Positions 44,290 through 57,000 of a stretch of DNA of 64,000 nt are shown piece after piece. Both the position numbers and the translations under genes were made by a program. The notes under the pieces were generated by a model that was given only the letters and a program-made list of their open reading frames with translations, ran no database searches and was not told the origin of the DNA. Origin of the DNA: Adiantum capillus-veneris (Eukaryota; Streptophyta; Polypodiopsida; Polypodiales; Pteridaceae); assembly GCA_014529385.2 (NCBI GenBank), contig CM043969.1:68043676-68107675 (forward strand), in the 5' to 3' direction. The number at the start of each line of letters is the position of its first letter. Positions within the stretch are counted from its first letter, which is position 1.

Positions 44290-45640
44290 GGAGGTAATCA
44301 TTGCTATGAATGTGGAGGGTAATCACTGGGCATGAGTGTGTCCACACAAGGGTGATAAAACAAAGATTTTTGGGTTTTGTGAGGGTTGTGGGATAGATTT
44401 TGTACTTCCAAACTACCCCAATAATCCTAAAAACAAAGGAAAAGCGATGATGAATGTCATTAGAGTTTTTCCTTGTTTGACTAGATTTGAAACCAAGCCA
44501 ACTATTCTTATCAATGCGATAACTAGAGCTCAAGTTTAGGAAGCCGCAAGAAATATGCCGATCAAGGACAAGCCAAAACTGTCAAATCAAACTGAATTTG
44601 AGAGTTTAACAATCAGGACTTAGAGGAAATCTTGGACAGCAAAAGAGACAAAATTAAAGCTAAAAGGCTGAAAGAAAAGATTACCTTGGAGATAGAGCTG
44701 CAACAAAGTAGGGAGCAGCTCAAACACAAAAAAGAAAACAAGGAAAAGGTAGAAGGAGCAAAGTCTTTGAAAATTTCATAATGTTAAAACAATTTATGAT
44801 GGGAAGATTGCTTCTTAGATAGCAAAGTGAATGATGTGGAATACATACTTGAACCATTCCCTGAACATTTGTTTGGACCCTTTGAGTGGACTCAAATTTT
44901 GGCCACCATGGACATGTGTGTTAACAAAACCACTCCCACACACTTTTGTGATCAAGATGGCTATGCCATAGTTCCTATCCAGATGGTATTTATTGAAATG
45001 ATTGATGAGCAATAGGTCTTCTCTAATCACTACTATGACACCATGATGAGTTGGAAGAAGAAACACTCACAACAGAGGGATCTGACTTTGAAAAATAACA
45101 CATGAGAGCAAAACTTCTACTCAGAGGAGGAAAAGAAAAGTTTCTTGAATTTCCAAACCAGCATCGTAGACATCAATAAAGAAATCAGAGAAAACAAGCA
45201 AACACATTGAAAAGGAAAACATCAAAACCCATGATGGAAAGCAAAACTAAATTCTTGATGAAAGTGGATGCAATGGACTCAAGATAACGGGACGATATTC
45301 ATACACAAAAAACTGAGATCAATGAACCAAAACGAAACAAAAATCGGGTAAGGATAATAGAACTAAAGGAAAAGAGCCTACAATGACAACAACTGAATGC
45401 AAAGCAAAATATAAGGCTAAAATGGACCTTGAAAGAAGTTTGGACCACGAAGATGGAATCTAAAAACGATGAACCAGAGGCGATTAGTGTTCCATCTCAT
45501 TATAAAAAATACACCTTTGAAGATCGACCGAATCATTGTTGAGAAACCCTTGCAACAACCAAACGAACCAGGGAAATCCTACGAGGGACCTGAGAATTTC
45601 AAATGAATAGACCTTGCAGAGCCTGGAGAAGAGTCAAGGC
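44290..45640 (+). pseudogene. Gypsy D gag end/protease linker, decayed
   Basis: Near 44303 frames read CYECGGNHWA*VCPHKGDK, resembling a zinc knuckle with a shortened spacing. FCEGCGIDFVLPNYPNNPKNKGK follows in two parts, and a Lys/Glu-rich coiled-coil-like stretch lies near 44640-44760. The rest to 45640 has only short frames and is assigned by position. Confidence 0.45.
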
Positions 45641-46510
45641 CCGCATACATCGCTATAAATCTATCGCAAGAAGAGGAAGAGATTATCATTCTAGCGTTAA
45701 AAGAGTATAGAGATGTCTTTGCTTGGTCCAATAAAGACCTCAAGGGAGTGGATCCTGTAATATGTCAACACACTATCCCTATGAGAGATTATGCTAAGCC
45801 AAGTAGAAAACGGCCATACACCTACAATGAGACCTTTGCTAAAAAGATCAAGGAAGAGATTGAGAATCTTAAAGAAGCCAAGTTCATCTACAAAATAGAA
45901 CACACTGATTGGGTATCACCTATTGTGGTGGTGCCAAAAAATAATGGCAAACTCAGAGTGTATGTGAATCTCAAGAAGGTGAACACATCCACTATACGAG
46001 ATAACTATCCTCTTCCTATCACAAACCATGTGCTAGAATGAGTAGTTGGCAAGGAAGCTTATATTTTTTTGGACGGATTCTCTGGTTACAACCAATTGAC
46101 CATAGATCCCGAAGATCAACATAAAATAACTTTTGCTACAGAATGGGGATTTTTTTGCTTATAGGGTCAAGCCTTTTGGACTGACTGATGCACCAACAAC
46201 ATTCCAAAGACTAATGAGCCATGCTCTTAAGGAATATCTACAGAATTTCCTAGAAGTATACATGGATGATCTTTGTGTACACTCTACAAAACGAGAGAGT
46301 CATTTTGAACATTTACAGTATGTCTTTGAGAAATTCCTTCTATATAGGATTTGTTTAAATCCTTAAGAAATGCGTACTTATGGTTAGACATGGAAAATTT
46401 CTTGGATATATTATATCAGAAAATGGCATTTCCACAAAGATAGAGAAGGTGGCAGCTATCACTGAAATGGCTAGAACGACAAATGTCAAGGAGGTTCCGG
46501 CATTTATAGG
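45640..46510 (+). pseudogene. Gypsy D reverse transcriptase fragment
   Basis: RT blocks in order are EIENLKEAKFIYKI, WVSPIVVVPKNNGKLRVYVN, DNYPLPIT, FLDGFSGYNQLTI and FAYRVKPFGLTDAPTTFQRL. The catalytic EVYMDDLCVHS follows, with YMDD at 46259-46270, then FLGYIISENGIST. Stops and frameshifts lie near 46040, 46140 and 46366. It is cut off before RNase H by the N2 element. Confidence 0.9.
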
Positions 46511-46514
46511 ACAT

Positions 46515-47905
46515 AGGCTGGACAAGCCCTTCTTTCTTGGTTTTCTTGTCATTATTCAAAAATACAATTAGGAATCGACACGCCCAAGAGGTCTTGGGTT
46601 ACGTGCGACCGCAACAAGAAAAAAAATTCTTGTGGTTCTTGTGGTTCTGTCCTTGAGTGATACAGAACACTTCCAAAGCTCTGATCCAATGTAAGGTACA
46701 ACGGAATGAATGTTAAACCTTGCTCAAAATGAGTGCTCCGAACTGTGCTCAAGGGTTCCTTTTACTTATGGGAGGGAGAGCCTGCCGTTCCTTAATTAGA
46801 GAGTGCAATGGACACAAACAAAGTGAATGAACACACGTGCGTGAAGGTGCATGAGACTGAGAGATAGAGAGAGAGGAGAATATGACACCAGAGACGTTGT
46901 AAAACCCTCCTCCAAGGGCCCCACTCTTGATGGCGAGAGTGGTCTACTATTGATTGCACAATCTGAAACAAGTGTATGTGGAAGCTAATTGATGCAAGTC
47001 TAATGGGGCTATGTCGAGGTCGACGGTGTGGAAAACGAGGACGAGACTATGACTGAAATCTGCATGCTTCGAATCGGCAACTATGGCACCAAATCGGGGG
47101 ATGGTCTGCTGACTTGATGGCTGAAAACACGCTGCTTCCTATAGCTGAAAATGTTGTTCTTATGGCTTGCAAAACATTGGAATGCATGTGCAAAAACGAT
47201 GGCCTTCACTGCTGGAAAACGCTACTGCTGTTGTACAAAAATGCTCCTTGCTGGCTGATGTAAACGTTGTTTTGAAGGCTTGCAAAACGCTGAAATGCAG
47301 AGGTTTTCTCTTGCTGAATTTCTAGCTGAAATTCGTTGAAATCTTAGGCTGCAAAAACGCTATGCTGAATGGCTGAATCTGCAGTGGTACTGGGTGGCTG
47401 GTGGCAATGGAGTTCCTTGCTGAAAATGTAATTTGCAGGGGCTGAAAATGCTGGTTGTTAGGCTCCAAAAATGCCAAGTTGAAGGGGTGGTTCGTCTTGC
47501 TGAGAAGGGTCTCCAGAGCCTGCTGCACCGAGTGCCTGATTCTCTCCTTCTTTTTCTACCAGAAAGTGCTAGCTCTGGTTTGCTTATATATTATCTTAGC
47601 AAAATTGCCTCACTTAGATCCCAACAAAAGTCACTTAATAAATAAGTGGAAAATGTCAAAAATAGGAAAAATAGGTTTAATGCACTAGAAAATTCCCCTG
47701 ATCGATTCTGAAGGGAATGTTGATGATCATGATGTGTGCAACCGGAGGATATGCATCTAATCTAAGTGACTGGTCATGCACGGTCTGCAAATAGACTCAC
47801 AAAAGTGCCATATCACTTCCTATTCTAGACTAACTTGACTGAAATGAACCCTGGTCATGCTGTAGCTTATCCACGCACACACAGGGTTGGATGTGTCACG
47901 TGACA
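46515..47905 (-). mobile_element. Non-autonomous LTR element N2 (partial)
   Basis: A second member of the N family. The LTR is 46690-47905 (1216 bp), starting TGTAAGGTACAACGG and ending TGTGTCACGTGACA in plus orientation. It adjoins a decayed primer-binding site (GCTCTGATCCA) and about 170 bp of the 5' internal region, which matches N1 at about 15838-16004 (GGCTGGACAAGCCCTTCTTT). The rest of the interior and the second LTR are missing. It sits between gypsy D and an L1 fragment. Confidence 0.9.
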
Positions 47906-49430
47906 CCCAGTCAGAATGCAAACTATCCCACCCAAGTCAGAGAAGTGGTCACTAGCGTAGAAGCGATCTATCCGAGATAGATTCACTCCTCCCACCCTAC
48001 TGTCCAAACGAGAGAAGGCCAGGCTGTCTGGGGGCCTCACAAAGCTAGTATGCTGCCACACATCTGAAACCCGCAGAGTCGTACAAAACCTCTCCCAAGC
48101 TGCCAACTCAACTCCATGTACAGTAGTATGGCTACCTTCAATCCTATAAGAGGGTCCTCCAACATGTTGAAGTCACCCCAATGCACCATTGCTCTGCCTG
48201 CGGGGCAGAGACTCTACAATGTGAGACAAAAACTCTGACGTGCATTTGCCACATTGGGCGCATAGATGTTCAGGAAGCCCAAGAGGAAACCCTGAACCTG
48301 CATAGTAATCCACTGAGCCCTGCCAGACACAATAATGCCTATGTCTACAATGGCCTGCTGCCAACAGTCCGCAATAGTCATAGATACCCCTCCTTGGATG
48401 CCACTAAGTCCAAATACAGCTGACCACAATGTCTCATACCGCCCACGCAAAATCTAACCACAGCTGATGCTCTTGTAGCATAAGGAGGTCAGTCTCTCCT
48501 CCCACAAGGCATCGCTGCAGCTCCTGACGCAGTCGGCCCCTCTGGCGCTGAAATTGGGGCCCACCTAATCCCTGCACGTTCCATGAGACGATCCTCATGG
48601 GAAGCGAGAGAGAACTGATGCTACAGCAGCAGCTAACCGTGCAATCTTTGAGGCAGGCTTGGATGGGGAGTAATCCGCATCCGAGCATCCCCGAGATAGG
48701 CTTGACTGCAAAGAGTGTCCAAGAAGAACGAGCCGTGTGCAAGGAAGCCTCCTATGTCCAAGAGTCCTCATGTATGTGTATATAGCATGGCAGGCTCTGC
48801 GTGTCAGCAAAGAAGTGAACCACAATGTGTCTACATCCTGCTGAGTCTGGAGGTGTCACTGAAAACTTGGTCAACGGCCATAGAGTTTGAACCAAGTCTG
48901 TAACCCCTAGGTATCCCATGTGATGAGAGAATTTGAGGGCCAGTGTCTGCAGCCACTCCAACACTGAGTCTGAAGTCCACTCAGGCTGGTCCCTGCTGCA
49001 TAAAGGGAAAAGAGAAGACAATCATTGAGTCTAGGGCCTCTATCCCTCTAGATGCAAGGAATAGTACATGAACTCTAAAGCAAGCTGCCTCAAAGTCCGG
49101 TGAGGGGTCACCGAGAAACCGTGTAAATTCATAGGCAAAGAAATCCCAACGACAACGAATGTCAAAGCTTGTTAGTCCACGAGGAATTGCTGCAAAGCGG
49201 GACATCTGCACCAGAAGGGGGGCTCGCAAGAAAGTTTGTCCCTCTCTCGCCGACTCATGGAAAAAGCACTACCAAGAGATCTCTCAGTAGCCGAGGATGG
49301 TCCTACCCCCTAGGACGGCTGCGGGGAAGGAGCGGGAGGAGATGTGGAAGCACGGGGGGCTCGTGGGAGGAGGAGAGGTCGGGCGGGGAGCGAGGGAGGA
49401 GGACGAGGTGGAGAGGCGGAGGATTTTTTT
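47906..49430 (-). mobile_element. L1 fragment 2, same family as the full-length L1
   Basis: A minus-strand L1 piece matching about 28000-29440 of the full-length copy: the ORF1-ORF2 junction and the endonuclease domain (GFLNIYAPNVANAR, then FYASDHFSDLGG). It ends abruptly at the N2 LTR boundary at 47905, and its 5' side fades near 49430. It is broken by stops. Confidence 0.85.
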
Positions 49431-50040
49431 GTTTAGCCATGTTTTATTTTTTTTAATGGGCTTCCCACTTATTAAGTGGACGGCCGGTCACTTTTTAAAA
49501 AAAAACGTGGACCTGGCCAAAACTCAATAAAACTGAGTGAGTTGAAAATTGATGCTATGCAATCACAATCTAAGCGTTCCGAGAGCAATTCTCAGGCATA
49601 GATGGAATGCAAAAACAAATTCCTTGCGGGAGAGCATCAGCTCTTCCCAGAAAACACTTAAAAATATTCCGCTTTTTAGAAAAAGTTTCTCAAAACCCAT
49701 CTTTATTCTTGTGCTTGCGTCTTTACATGTATTCCTTTTTCCAAGTTGGGTTTCCTACCAAACCATTGGAATATTCCCTTTTCGATGCTGCTGTCACCCA
49801 TCATGTGACGCATCAAGAATATCCCTTTCCCGGTCTCTCCTACCGAAGTAACGGTACAAACCCTTTGCGATGCTTAATGTCACCCATCAGATGACACATT
49901 AGAGTTGTCCGTTTCTAATGGATTTTAATAATTCTCGTAGATCTACATTTCCTAACATTACGGTTCAAGTGCCCACATTTAAATATCCTAATTTCAGTAA
50001 TAAGAAATTACTCGAGAAAAATAAGAAAATAGTCCATTTA
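49431..50040. other. Nothing recognised
   Basis: Between the L1 fragment and the chromodomain-like block. It contains a short AT-rich stretch and no identifiable coding motif. Confidence 0.4.
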
Positions 50041-50260
50041 GCAAGAGGGAGCCTGATGAGCTACCTGAAGTGGAAGAGAGCGAGGAGATACTCAATCTAG
50101 AACAGATACTGGCCCATAAATAAAGGAAACTAAAAGTGATTCGGCAATTCTTAGTGAAATTCAAGAACTATTCGGTATTGGATGCAAAGTGGATGGAGGA
50201 GGAGGACCTAGCAGATACTCCTCAAATTTTGGAACTTTACCATGAGGATTTTGGCTTTGT
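50040..50260 (+). pseudogene. Chromodomain-like end of a gypsy integrase
   Basis: Frames read EEILNLEQILAHK, a stop, then RKLKVIRQFLVKFKNY and DAKWMEEEDLADTPQIL. This resembles the chromodomain-like module at the C-terminus of integrase in plant chromoviruses, thought to guide insertion. The rest of the polyprotein upstream is missing. Confidence 0.55.
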
Positions 50261-50324
50261 TGCGTGTATTTCAAAAGATCTCGCAAATCAGTAGGGTTGA
50301 ATCTAGTATAGACAAGAATGCATG

Positions 50325-50940
50325 AGAGAGGAGTCACTCCGCTCCTTTGTCAGAGATTACCTCGACAAAATAAAGTCACTGATTTCTCTTTGAATTTTAG
50401 GGATACTGTTGTGCTAACAGTATTCTGTTGTATGCCTTTATGAATAAGGAAACTGAAAATGGGAATTCCCGAACTTGAATCTGATTGATGTGTACTCTCT
50501 CATGTGATTTTTTTTCAGTGCAGGAATGAAAGACGAAATAATTGCAACATTTCGGTCTTCAGAATCTATAGACATGATCGCAATAAGAGTTAGCTAATCT
50601 GACATCAGTGAGGTCCGGTGTGGATCTAGATGCAATTGCTAATACTTTTCTAGGAATCATGGTCTTAGATCAGGAATCAAATTTTATGTGATTATACGAT
50701 TTGAATGTCCATTGACTGAGTCCTCTTTGTGCAAGTGCTAGATTTGTGTTGTCTAGCGCATCGGTACTTAGAGTCAGTGTCTACTGAACTCGTTTATGGC
50801 CTCTGTCTGTTTTGTAGGTGTAATCGAGGATGATTACAATTCTTTCAAGAGGGGGTATGTCGCAAACTGATGCCGTACGGAATTATGCATAATGCACTGG
50901 TGCTTTTGGGGAGTCAAGTGCTTTTGAGTTTGGAGGTTGT
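50325..50940 (+). mobile_element. Gypsy family F 3' non-coding region and LTR start
   Basis: About 530 bp of untranslated 3' internal sequence (GGAGTCACTCCGCTCCTTTG ... CTCTGTCTGTTTTG) end in a polypurine tract AAGAGGGGG. The beginning of an F LTR follows (TGTCGCAAACTG, from 50858). The LTR is lost after about 80 bp. The same 3' region recurs at 53115-53654. Confidence 0.85.
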
Positions 50941-51141
50941 CACAAACATGTGCACATAACAATATAAAAACATACTTGGATAAATAGAATTTATCACTTA
51001 ATACTGAAGCCAGAGGATATAGAGAGAAACAAATAGAGCGAGAGGTAGAGAGTGAGAAGATCGACACAATACTGGAGACCAGAAGATGGGTTGGTAGTAT
51101 CTATATTACTGAGGAGAAGTCTACACAAGCACTTGAAATGA

Positions 51142-51456
51142 ATGTATTATCACGTTCGTTCTAGAATAGACTTGATGGTTCCCGGGTATTTAGGGCACAA
51201 GAACTTTTACATCATGTCTTTGGAAGGGTGTGACATCCTCGTAGGAATCCCTTGGTACCACAAGAATAACGCCGTGATTGACTATCGGGCTAAGAAAGCT
51301 ACTTTGACAAATGAGAAGGACAGGAAAATTGTGCTTGATGTAAAATTGAAGGGCGAGTCCCTCCCTATTGTATCGGCTTCGGCCATTCCCAAATTAATGA
51401 AATCCGGTCTTTTGGTTTACTCAATCTACTTGAAAGAATTGAATGATAAACAATGA
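51142..51456 (+). pseudogene. Gypsy F protease region
   Basis: A 104-codon frame with FYIMSLEGCDILVGIPWYHK and NAVIDYRAKKATL, the C-terminal flank of the gypsy aspartic protease. The N-terminal catalytic D-S/T-G is not present. The frame continues, after a gap, into FSEGLPCELSPPRLEDHAVD, the linker before RT. Confidence 0.8.
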
Positions 51457-51696
51457 ACCAATATGTTTTAATTGGATAAGGAACGACAAGAATTTCTACA
51501 CACGCAGGCTGATTGCTTCTCTGAAGGCCTACCATGTGAGTTATCTCCACCTCGTCTTGAGGACCATGCGGTTGATTTGATTCTGGAAAGTACACCACCG
51601 AATCGGCCACCTTATCGAGTTAGTCGAGCCAAGAATGAAGAAAAAATGAACCATAAAAGAACTTCTAGAAAAGAGTCTCATCCAACCTAGCATATC

Positions 51697-52339
51697 TGTC
51701 ACAAGACGGGCATCACGTGCCAATAGAAAAGAACAGACTGAACAGACTTTTAACACTTCAATAACAACTGAACTGAAAGAGAGAGACGACATGCGACACG
51801 GAGTGGCGAAATTCCACCCCAGAGAGTATTGGTCCCAAACCTTGGCACCCCTTCTTTATATTGCATCATCAAAGTACAAGCCGATACTCCAGACTCTGCA
51901 CCTTCTCCAGGAAGCATGCCAGAGAATGAGCCCTAACCTCATATTTAAAGGCCCTTGGCCTAAAAAGAAATTACAGTGAAAAGCCTTCAAACTCAAAAGC
52001 ATCTGGTCCAAAAAGCAGTGCCAAAATCTGCCAATGTAATTTAAAAAAATCCATACAACCTGCCATGTCATTAGCCATTGAAAAATGTGCAAATCCGTAC
52101 AGACTGCCATGTCACCATGTCAGCGTAATTTTTTAAAACCTGCCACGTCATCAATTTACCTGTGTGCGGGTCCTACTTTATTTCAATCCTTTATGTCACT
52201 TGGGGCCCCATCGAATGTGGGTCCCCATAAGTTGGTAGGACTTCTTCTATTACTTGTTCTTCTTAGGGTTTAGGCCCCTCAGCCACATCTATAAGTTGGC
52301 TCCATTCTTTAGGCTTTGACACGTCAGCAGTTTGTTACA
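51697..52339 (-). mobile_element. Solo LTR of gypsy family F inside RT
   Basis: 643 bp, inverted relative to the LTR at 17188-18172. In plus orientation it starts TGTCACAAGACGGGC and ends GTTTGTTACA. Flanks ATATC and ATTTC are a 5-bp target-site duplication with one mismatch. Removing the LTR and one flank joins the host RT frame (QPS then [11 protein letters not shown]), which confirms the site. Confidence 0.9.
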
Positions 52340-53110
52340 ATTTCAGCTTTCTATTCTCCAATTTTGCTAGTACTAAAGAAAGACGGATCTTGGAGAATGT
52401 GCATTGATTATAGAGCTCTCAATAAAATCACCATCTAGAACCGATTCCCTATCCCAAGGATCGATGATATTCTCGACAAACTTCAGGGATCCTCTTGCTT
52501 CAGCAGAATTGATCTGAAAAGTGGATATCACCATATCCGAATTGCTTCATGGGATGTCAACAAGACAGCGTTCCAGCCAACTTTTAGTTTATATGAATAT
52601 TTTCCATTTGGTGATTCCTTTTGGACTTACAAACACTCCAACAACTTTTAATCGGATGATGGATAGGATTTATCGATCTTTTGTGGGCACTTTCTTTGAC
52701 GACATTATAGTTTTCTCCAACAATGAAGCAAAGCACAGACATCATCTACTACATGTCTTTCAGGCATTGCCGAGTTCATCTGCTACAGGTCTTTTAGCTA
52801 AAAAGAGTGAGTTTTTCTTACTAGAGATATATTTCTTGGGTCACATCGTCTCAACAGAAGGAGTACAGATGGACCCGGCCAAAATTGAGACTATTTGCAG
52901 TTAGCGTGATCGAAAGAATGTTCATAAAGTTCGGAGCTTTTTGCGTTTGTGCTCTTACTATCGGTGATTTATCCGAAAGTTTGTAGAGATAGCTTGACCT
53001 TTGCGTTTACTGACTCAAAAAGGAGTCCCTTTCACGTGGGGATCGAAAGAGGTGACCGCTTTTCATATGTTCAAAGAAAAATTAACTACCAGATCAGTGT
53101 TGGCTTAGCC
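52340..53110 (+). pseudogene. Gypsy F reverse transcriptase/RNase H start
   Basis: RT blocks are [35 protein letters not shown] and FSRIDLKSGYHHIRI. The active-site region is TFFDDIIVFS (FFDD near 52695-52707), followed by FLGHIVSTEGVQMDP. The RNase H start is LLTQKGVPFTW. Several stops and frameshifts (52437, 52560-52620, 52904) inactivate it. Confidence 0.88.
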
Positions 53111-54010
53111 ATACTTGGAAAGAAGGGAGTCACTCCGCTCCTTTGTCAGAGATTACCTGGACATAATAAAGTCAGTGATTTCCCTTTGGATTTCAGGAAT
53201 ACTATTGTGCTGATAGTATTTTGATGTATGACTTTATGAATAACAAAACTGAATATGGGCATTCTCGAACTTGAATCTGATTGATGTGTACTCTCTTATG
53301 TGATTTTGTTTGAGTGCAGGATTGAAAGACTAAATGATTGCAACATTTCAGTCTTGAGAATCTATAGACATGATCGCAATAAGAATTAGCTAATCCGACA
53401 TCAGTGAGGTCCGGTGTGGATCTAGATGCGATTGCTAATACATTGCCAGGAATCATGGTCTTAGATCAGGAATCAAATTTTATGTGATTGATACGATCTG
53501 AATGTCCAGCAACTGAGTCGTCTTTGTGCAAGTGTTAGATTTGTGTTGTCTAGTGCGTCGGTACTTAGAGTTAGTGTCTACTGAACTAGTTTATGGCCTC
53601 TGTCTGTTTTGCAAGCGTAATCTAGGACGATTTCAATTCTTTCAATGGGGAGTATGTCACAAAGTGATAACATGGCATTCCTAATGGACAAACCGGTGTA
53701 TGAGTTGTCCCAACTTATGGGTTCTTGCCGATAGGGCCCTAGGACACTAAAGAAATTCACAGAAGGCTGGCGGGCTAACTGTACGAATTTTTGCAAATTG
53801 TTGGAGATACTGACGTGGCTGGTTGTATGGATTTCACAAAAGCGTTTGCTGTGTTGACTTGGCAGGCCATACGGAATTCCACCTAATGCGTTGGCTGCTT
53901 TTGGAGAGCTAAGTGCTTTTGAGTTTGGAAGTTTTTCATATACTTCTTTTCCATGGCCAAGGGCCTTTAAATAATTCCCTTGGGCCTCTCTGTGGCTCGC
54001 TTGTGTTGAC

Positions 54011-57000
54011 GAACCGATGAGCAGAGAAGACTGGCGGGCAACTGTACTTTGCTATGCATCAGACTAGTATGTTCATTAACCACCCAAATAAGGCAATCAT
54101 CAAGAATCAAGCTTTTGAGGTGAGTCATGCACCTTGAAAACTCAAAGAAAAAGTACCCAAGGTTGCCATGAAATGGAACATTGCTGCCACCACCGTCCTA
54201 TCCTACTTCAATCGCTTTGCCCCAAACATAGTAGTGTCTCTCGTGTAGATCTGGCCACTGGCGCCATCCAAAAAAACAAAAAGAATTTTTAATGCCTCGT
54301 GTTTTAACTTTTGCTCAACTTTTGTAGCTTAGGAGTTATCGTAGTAATAGTTTCCAGAATCCTCAACTCGGTACAAGCTAGAACCTAGATACAAAAACTA
54401 AGAAGGGAATATTTATCAAGATAAAGGAAATCTTTTGACATTAAGTAGATTTATCAAAATAAAAGGCAAGTATATATTCTTTTGATTCATATTGAGTTTC
54501 TTATGGAGGGTTTGCATAATTTGTTTACTTAAGGGTTTTGTTGCTTAATGGTCATTAAGAATTGGTTGCAGGGTAGATGAGCTGGTTTAAAGACTCAAAT
54601 GTATGAGCCAATTTAAGGAGATTGAAATCTTGCCAATTAAAAGGTATTCCTAATGGCTTCAAAAAAATTTAAAGGTATTCTTAATTCAAAGATTCCCTCA
54701 ACAACAACAAAAATGATGTGCTAGTCTATAGCATGTAGCCACGGGCAATGATGAAGCACAAAGATCTACAATAGTGTTAGCTAAAAAAGAAGGATGCAAC
54801 ATTGTGTGAGAGACAGAGGAAACTTTGAAGAGAAGAAAACGCTAAAGGCAAAATAAAGGAAAACACAAACACCTCTTTATATGGACACAAAAAATGTTTT
54901 GACTTTCCACCTTCGTATGTCTTTTGACTTTTCACCTTGATATGTCTCTTGACTTTCCACTTTTATAGGTCTTTTCATTTCTCAAACTCACCCTTCACTT
55001 ATGCACTTAATATGTTTTGAGAGAATTTTTATTTTTTTGAGATTGAGGAGACATAATCTTGCGAATTTAATTTTCGATGAGAAATTCCTCCTTCCATGAT
55101 TTTGAATCAAAATGATGTCAAAAGATATTTGATGTTAATCTCTTCAAGTAAAAAATATTCACCTCATCAAGTATTCAAATAATGAAAATGATATGATGGA
55201 TATATTAAAACATTGTCTTAATCTTGGAATAGAGTCTTTTTATTGGCTCCTTTATTCTAGTTGGAATTTCAATTTTCTATCAATAAATATTGTGTTTTTT
55301 GCATGTAGATTGGTGAAAAATAGTTTTTTTTGTATGATACTATTGATACACATCAAGTGCTCATTAAAGGACTTGGTTCCAACACTGTATAAATCGAGGA
55401 ATCCCTTGGTTAGTTTTCATATGCAACATAATAACGTCAAATTGACATTGAAAGAAACACGTTAGCACCTTCTCAAGAAATCTTGTTTGGCATGGTAAAG
55501 TTATAAGGGTAAAAAGCTGTGATAAAATCAGAACCATTTAGAGTCCAAGGACCTTATTGAGAATATAAGTTGACAATAGGGCACCCACAAAGTTGACAAT
55601 AGGGCACCCACACGGTGAATATAAGTTTTTGTCTTTCTAAAAGAAGCCTTTGAGGAGAAGAGAGTTGGGCAAACATTTGAAATTATACATTACATACTAC
55701 TACCGGCTCTATCAGGCTTTATAAAGGAGAATCTTTCAAGATTCTTGTCTTCTTCCTCTCTCGAACCATAGCTTCTTCGCTTGGACCATGTTCCTATGAT
55801 GTTTATCAGTCTCACAACTCTTCCCCTGCGTGTACGAGTACCTTGCATCCCTCTCGTCATGCCTTCCCCTAGACAACAATGCTCGCAACCCCCTTGTCTC
55901 CCCTTCATCCCTCTCACAACAATGCGCCCTCCCTTTCATTTCCATGCACGGCTTCGCCTCTTTGGCCCTCTCTGTTCACGCCCCATGCGCCCACCTCCCG
56001 TGCAATGTCTAACTGCCCTTCCACCCTTTTCTAGGTCTACAAATGGTCCGATTAAACCCCTCCCCTTGCCTTCGCCTACAATGCTCGCTCCTTTCTTCGT
56101 GGAAACCTGACACCCAATCTGATCGTGAAGGTCACAATGCATACAAGGGGACGAAGGGAAGGTTACGAGAGAATGTGAGGGTAGGGAGTTTTGACAAGTG
56201 CAGAGAAGCCTTATTGACTATTGTCCACCATCTTTGAGCAAGGAGTTTGAGCGAAGTCTAATCGTGCCTTGAGAGCATTAAACCCGATTCGTGCCACCTT
56301 GACACAAAATTTGTAAGACACCTGTCCTCTGCGTGCGTGGGGAAAACTGTTCCTATGTTTTTCCTCCCTCTGAGCCTCCCTCCTCCACGTGCCCACTTCA
56401 CCACTTTCCGCCTTTAAGCCTTGTGAATATCTTTTTAGATTCCTTCAAAACAATTGTTGCAAAATTGTACCACACATACAATATCTCACTTTTGTACTAA
56501 CTAAATCGGTCCACTACTATTAACGAGAATCTTTTGAGATTCCCTTTGTCGTTCCCAAAGGAAAAGCAAGCTGCCATCCCCCAACCCTCCTCTGGGCGCA
56601 TTCCATCCTGCTTGAGAGCTGCACCATGTCCTCTCACGAGTGCGCAATGGGAAGAGAGATACTAACGTCGATACAGACTTAAGAAGGAAATATGGTAATA
56701 AAGAGGTTGGCAGTAGCTTTCATCTATCACGCACGCAAGAGAGATTTTTTCTACTGTCGGAGCTCCAGTATTGGAAGGACGAAAATTGAACCAGGTGAGG
56801 CTAAGGCAGAGAAGAGTTTGTCTACTGGCTGTTGTTCGTGACCTGGTTGCAAGAGAGAGAAAACAAGGGAAAAGTTTGATCTGAGAGGGCCCAGGGGGGA
56901 TATGGTGGGTTCTCACCAAGCGGGGGCGTGCCCTACAAATGCAACTTGGAGCTGCGTGCAAGCTCCACGACCCCCCAGCTTCAAAAAATTCAGGTTCGTC

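Larger units (their letters stand above)
39540..46510 (+). mobile_element. Gypsy element D, decayed, interrupted by a copia
   Basis: A plus-strand Ty3/gypsy remnant: gag (40730-41060), zinc-knuckle area (about 44290-44430) and RT (45640-46510). It is interrupted between about 42840 and 44270 by a minus-strand copia fragment and cut at 46515 by the N2 element. No LTR was recognised, so the outer limits are approximate. It has many stops. Confidence 0.7.
51130..54010 (+). mobile_element. Gypsy family F element, deleted, split by a solo LTR
   Basis: Plus strand. It has protease (51142-51456), the RT start (to 51696), and a solo LTR of its own family inserted at 51697-52339. RT continues at 52340-52904 and reaches the start of RNase H (to about 53110). 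An internal deletion removes the rest of RNase H, integrase and the chromodomain. The 3' non-coding region (53115-53654), a purine-rich tract and part of the 3' LTR (from 53655, TGTCACAAAGTG) complete it. The LTR fades after about 54010. Confidence 0.85.

Noticed and set aside
55781-56110. 109-codon Pro-rich plus-strand frame with a TATA-like sequence upstream
   Set aside because: Low-complexity composition, overlapping open frames on both strands and no recognised domain. It is not supported as a gene.
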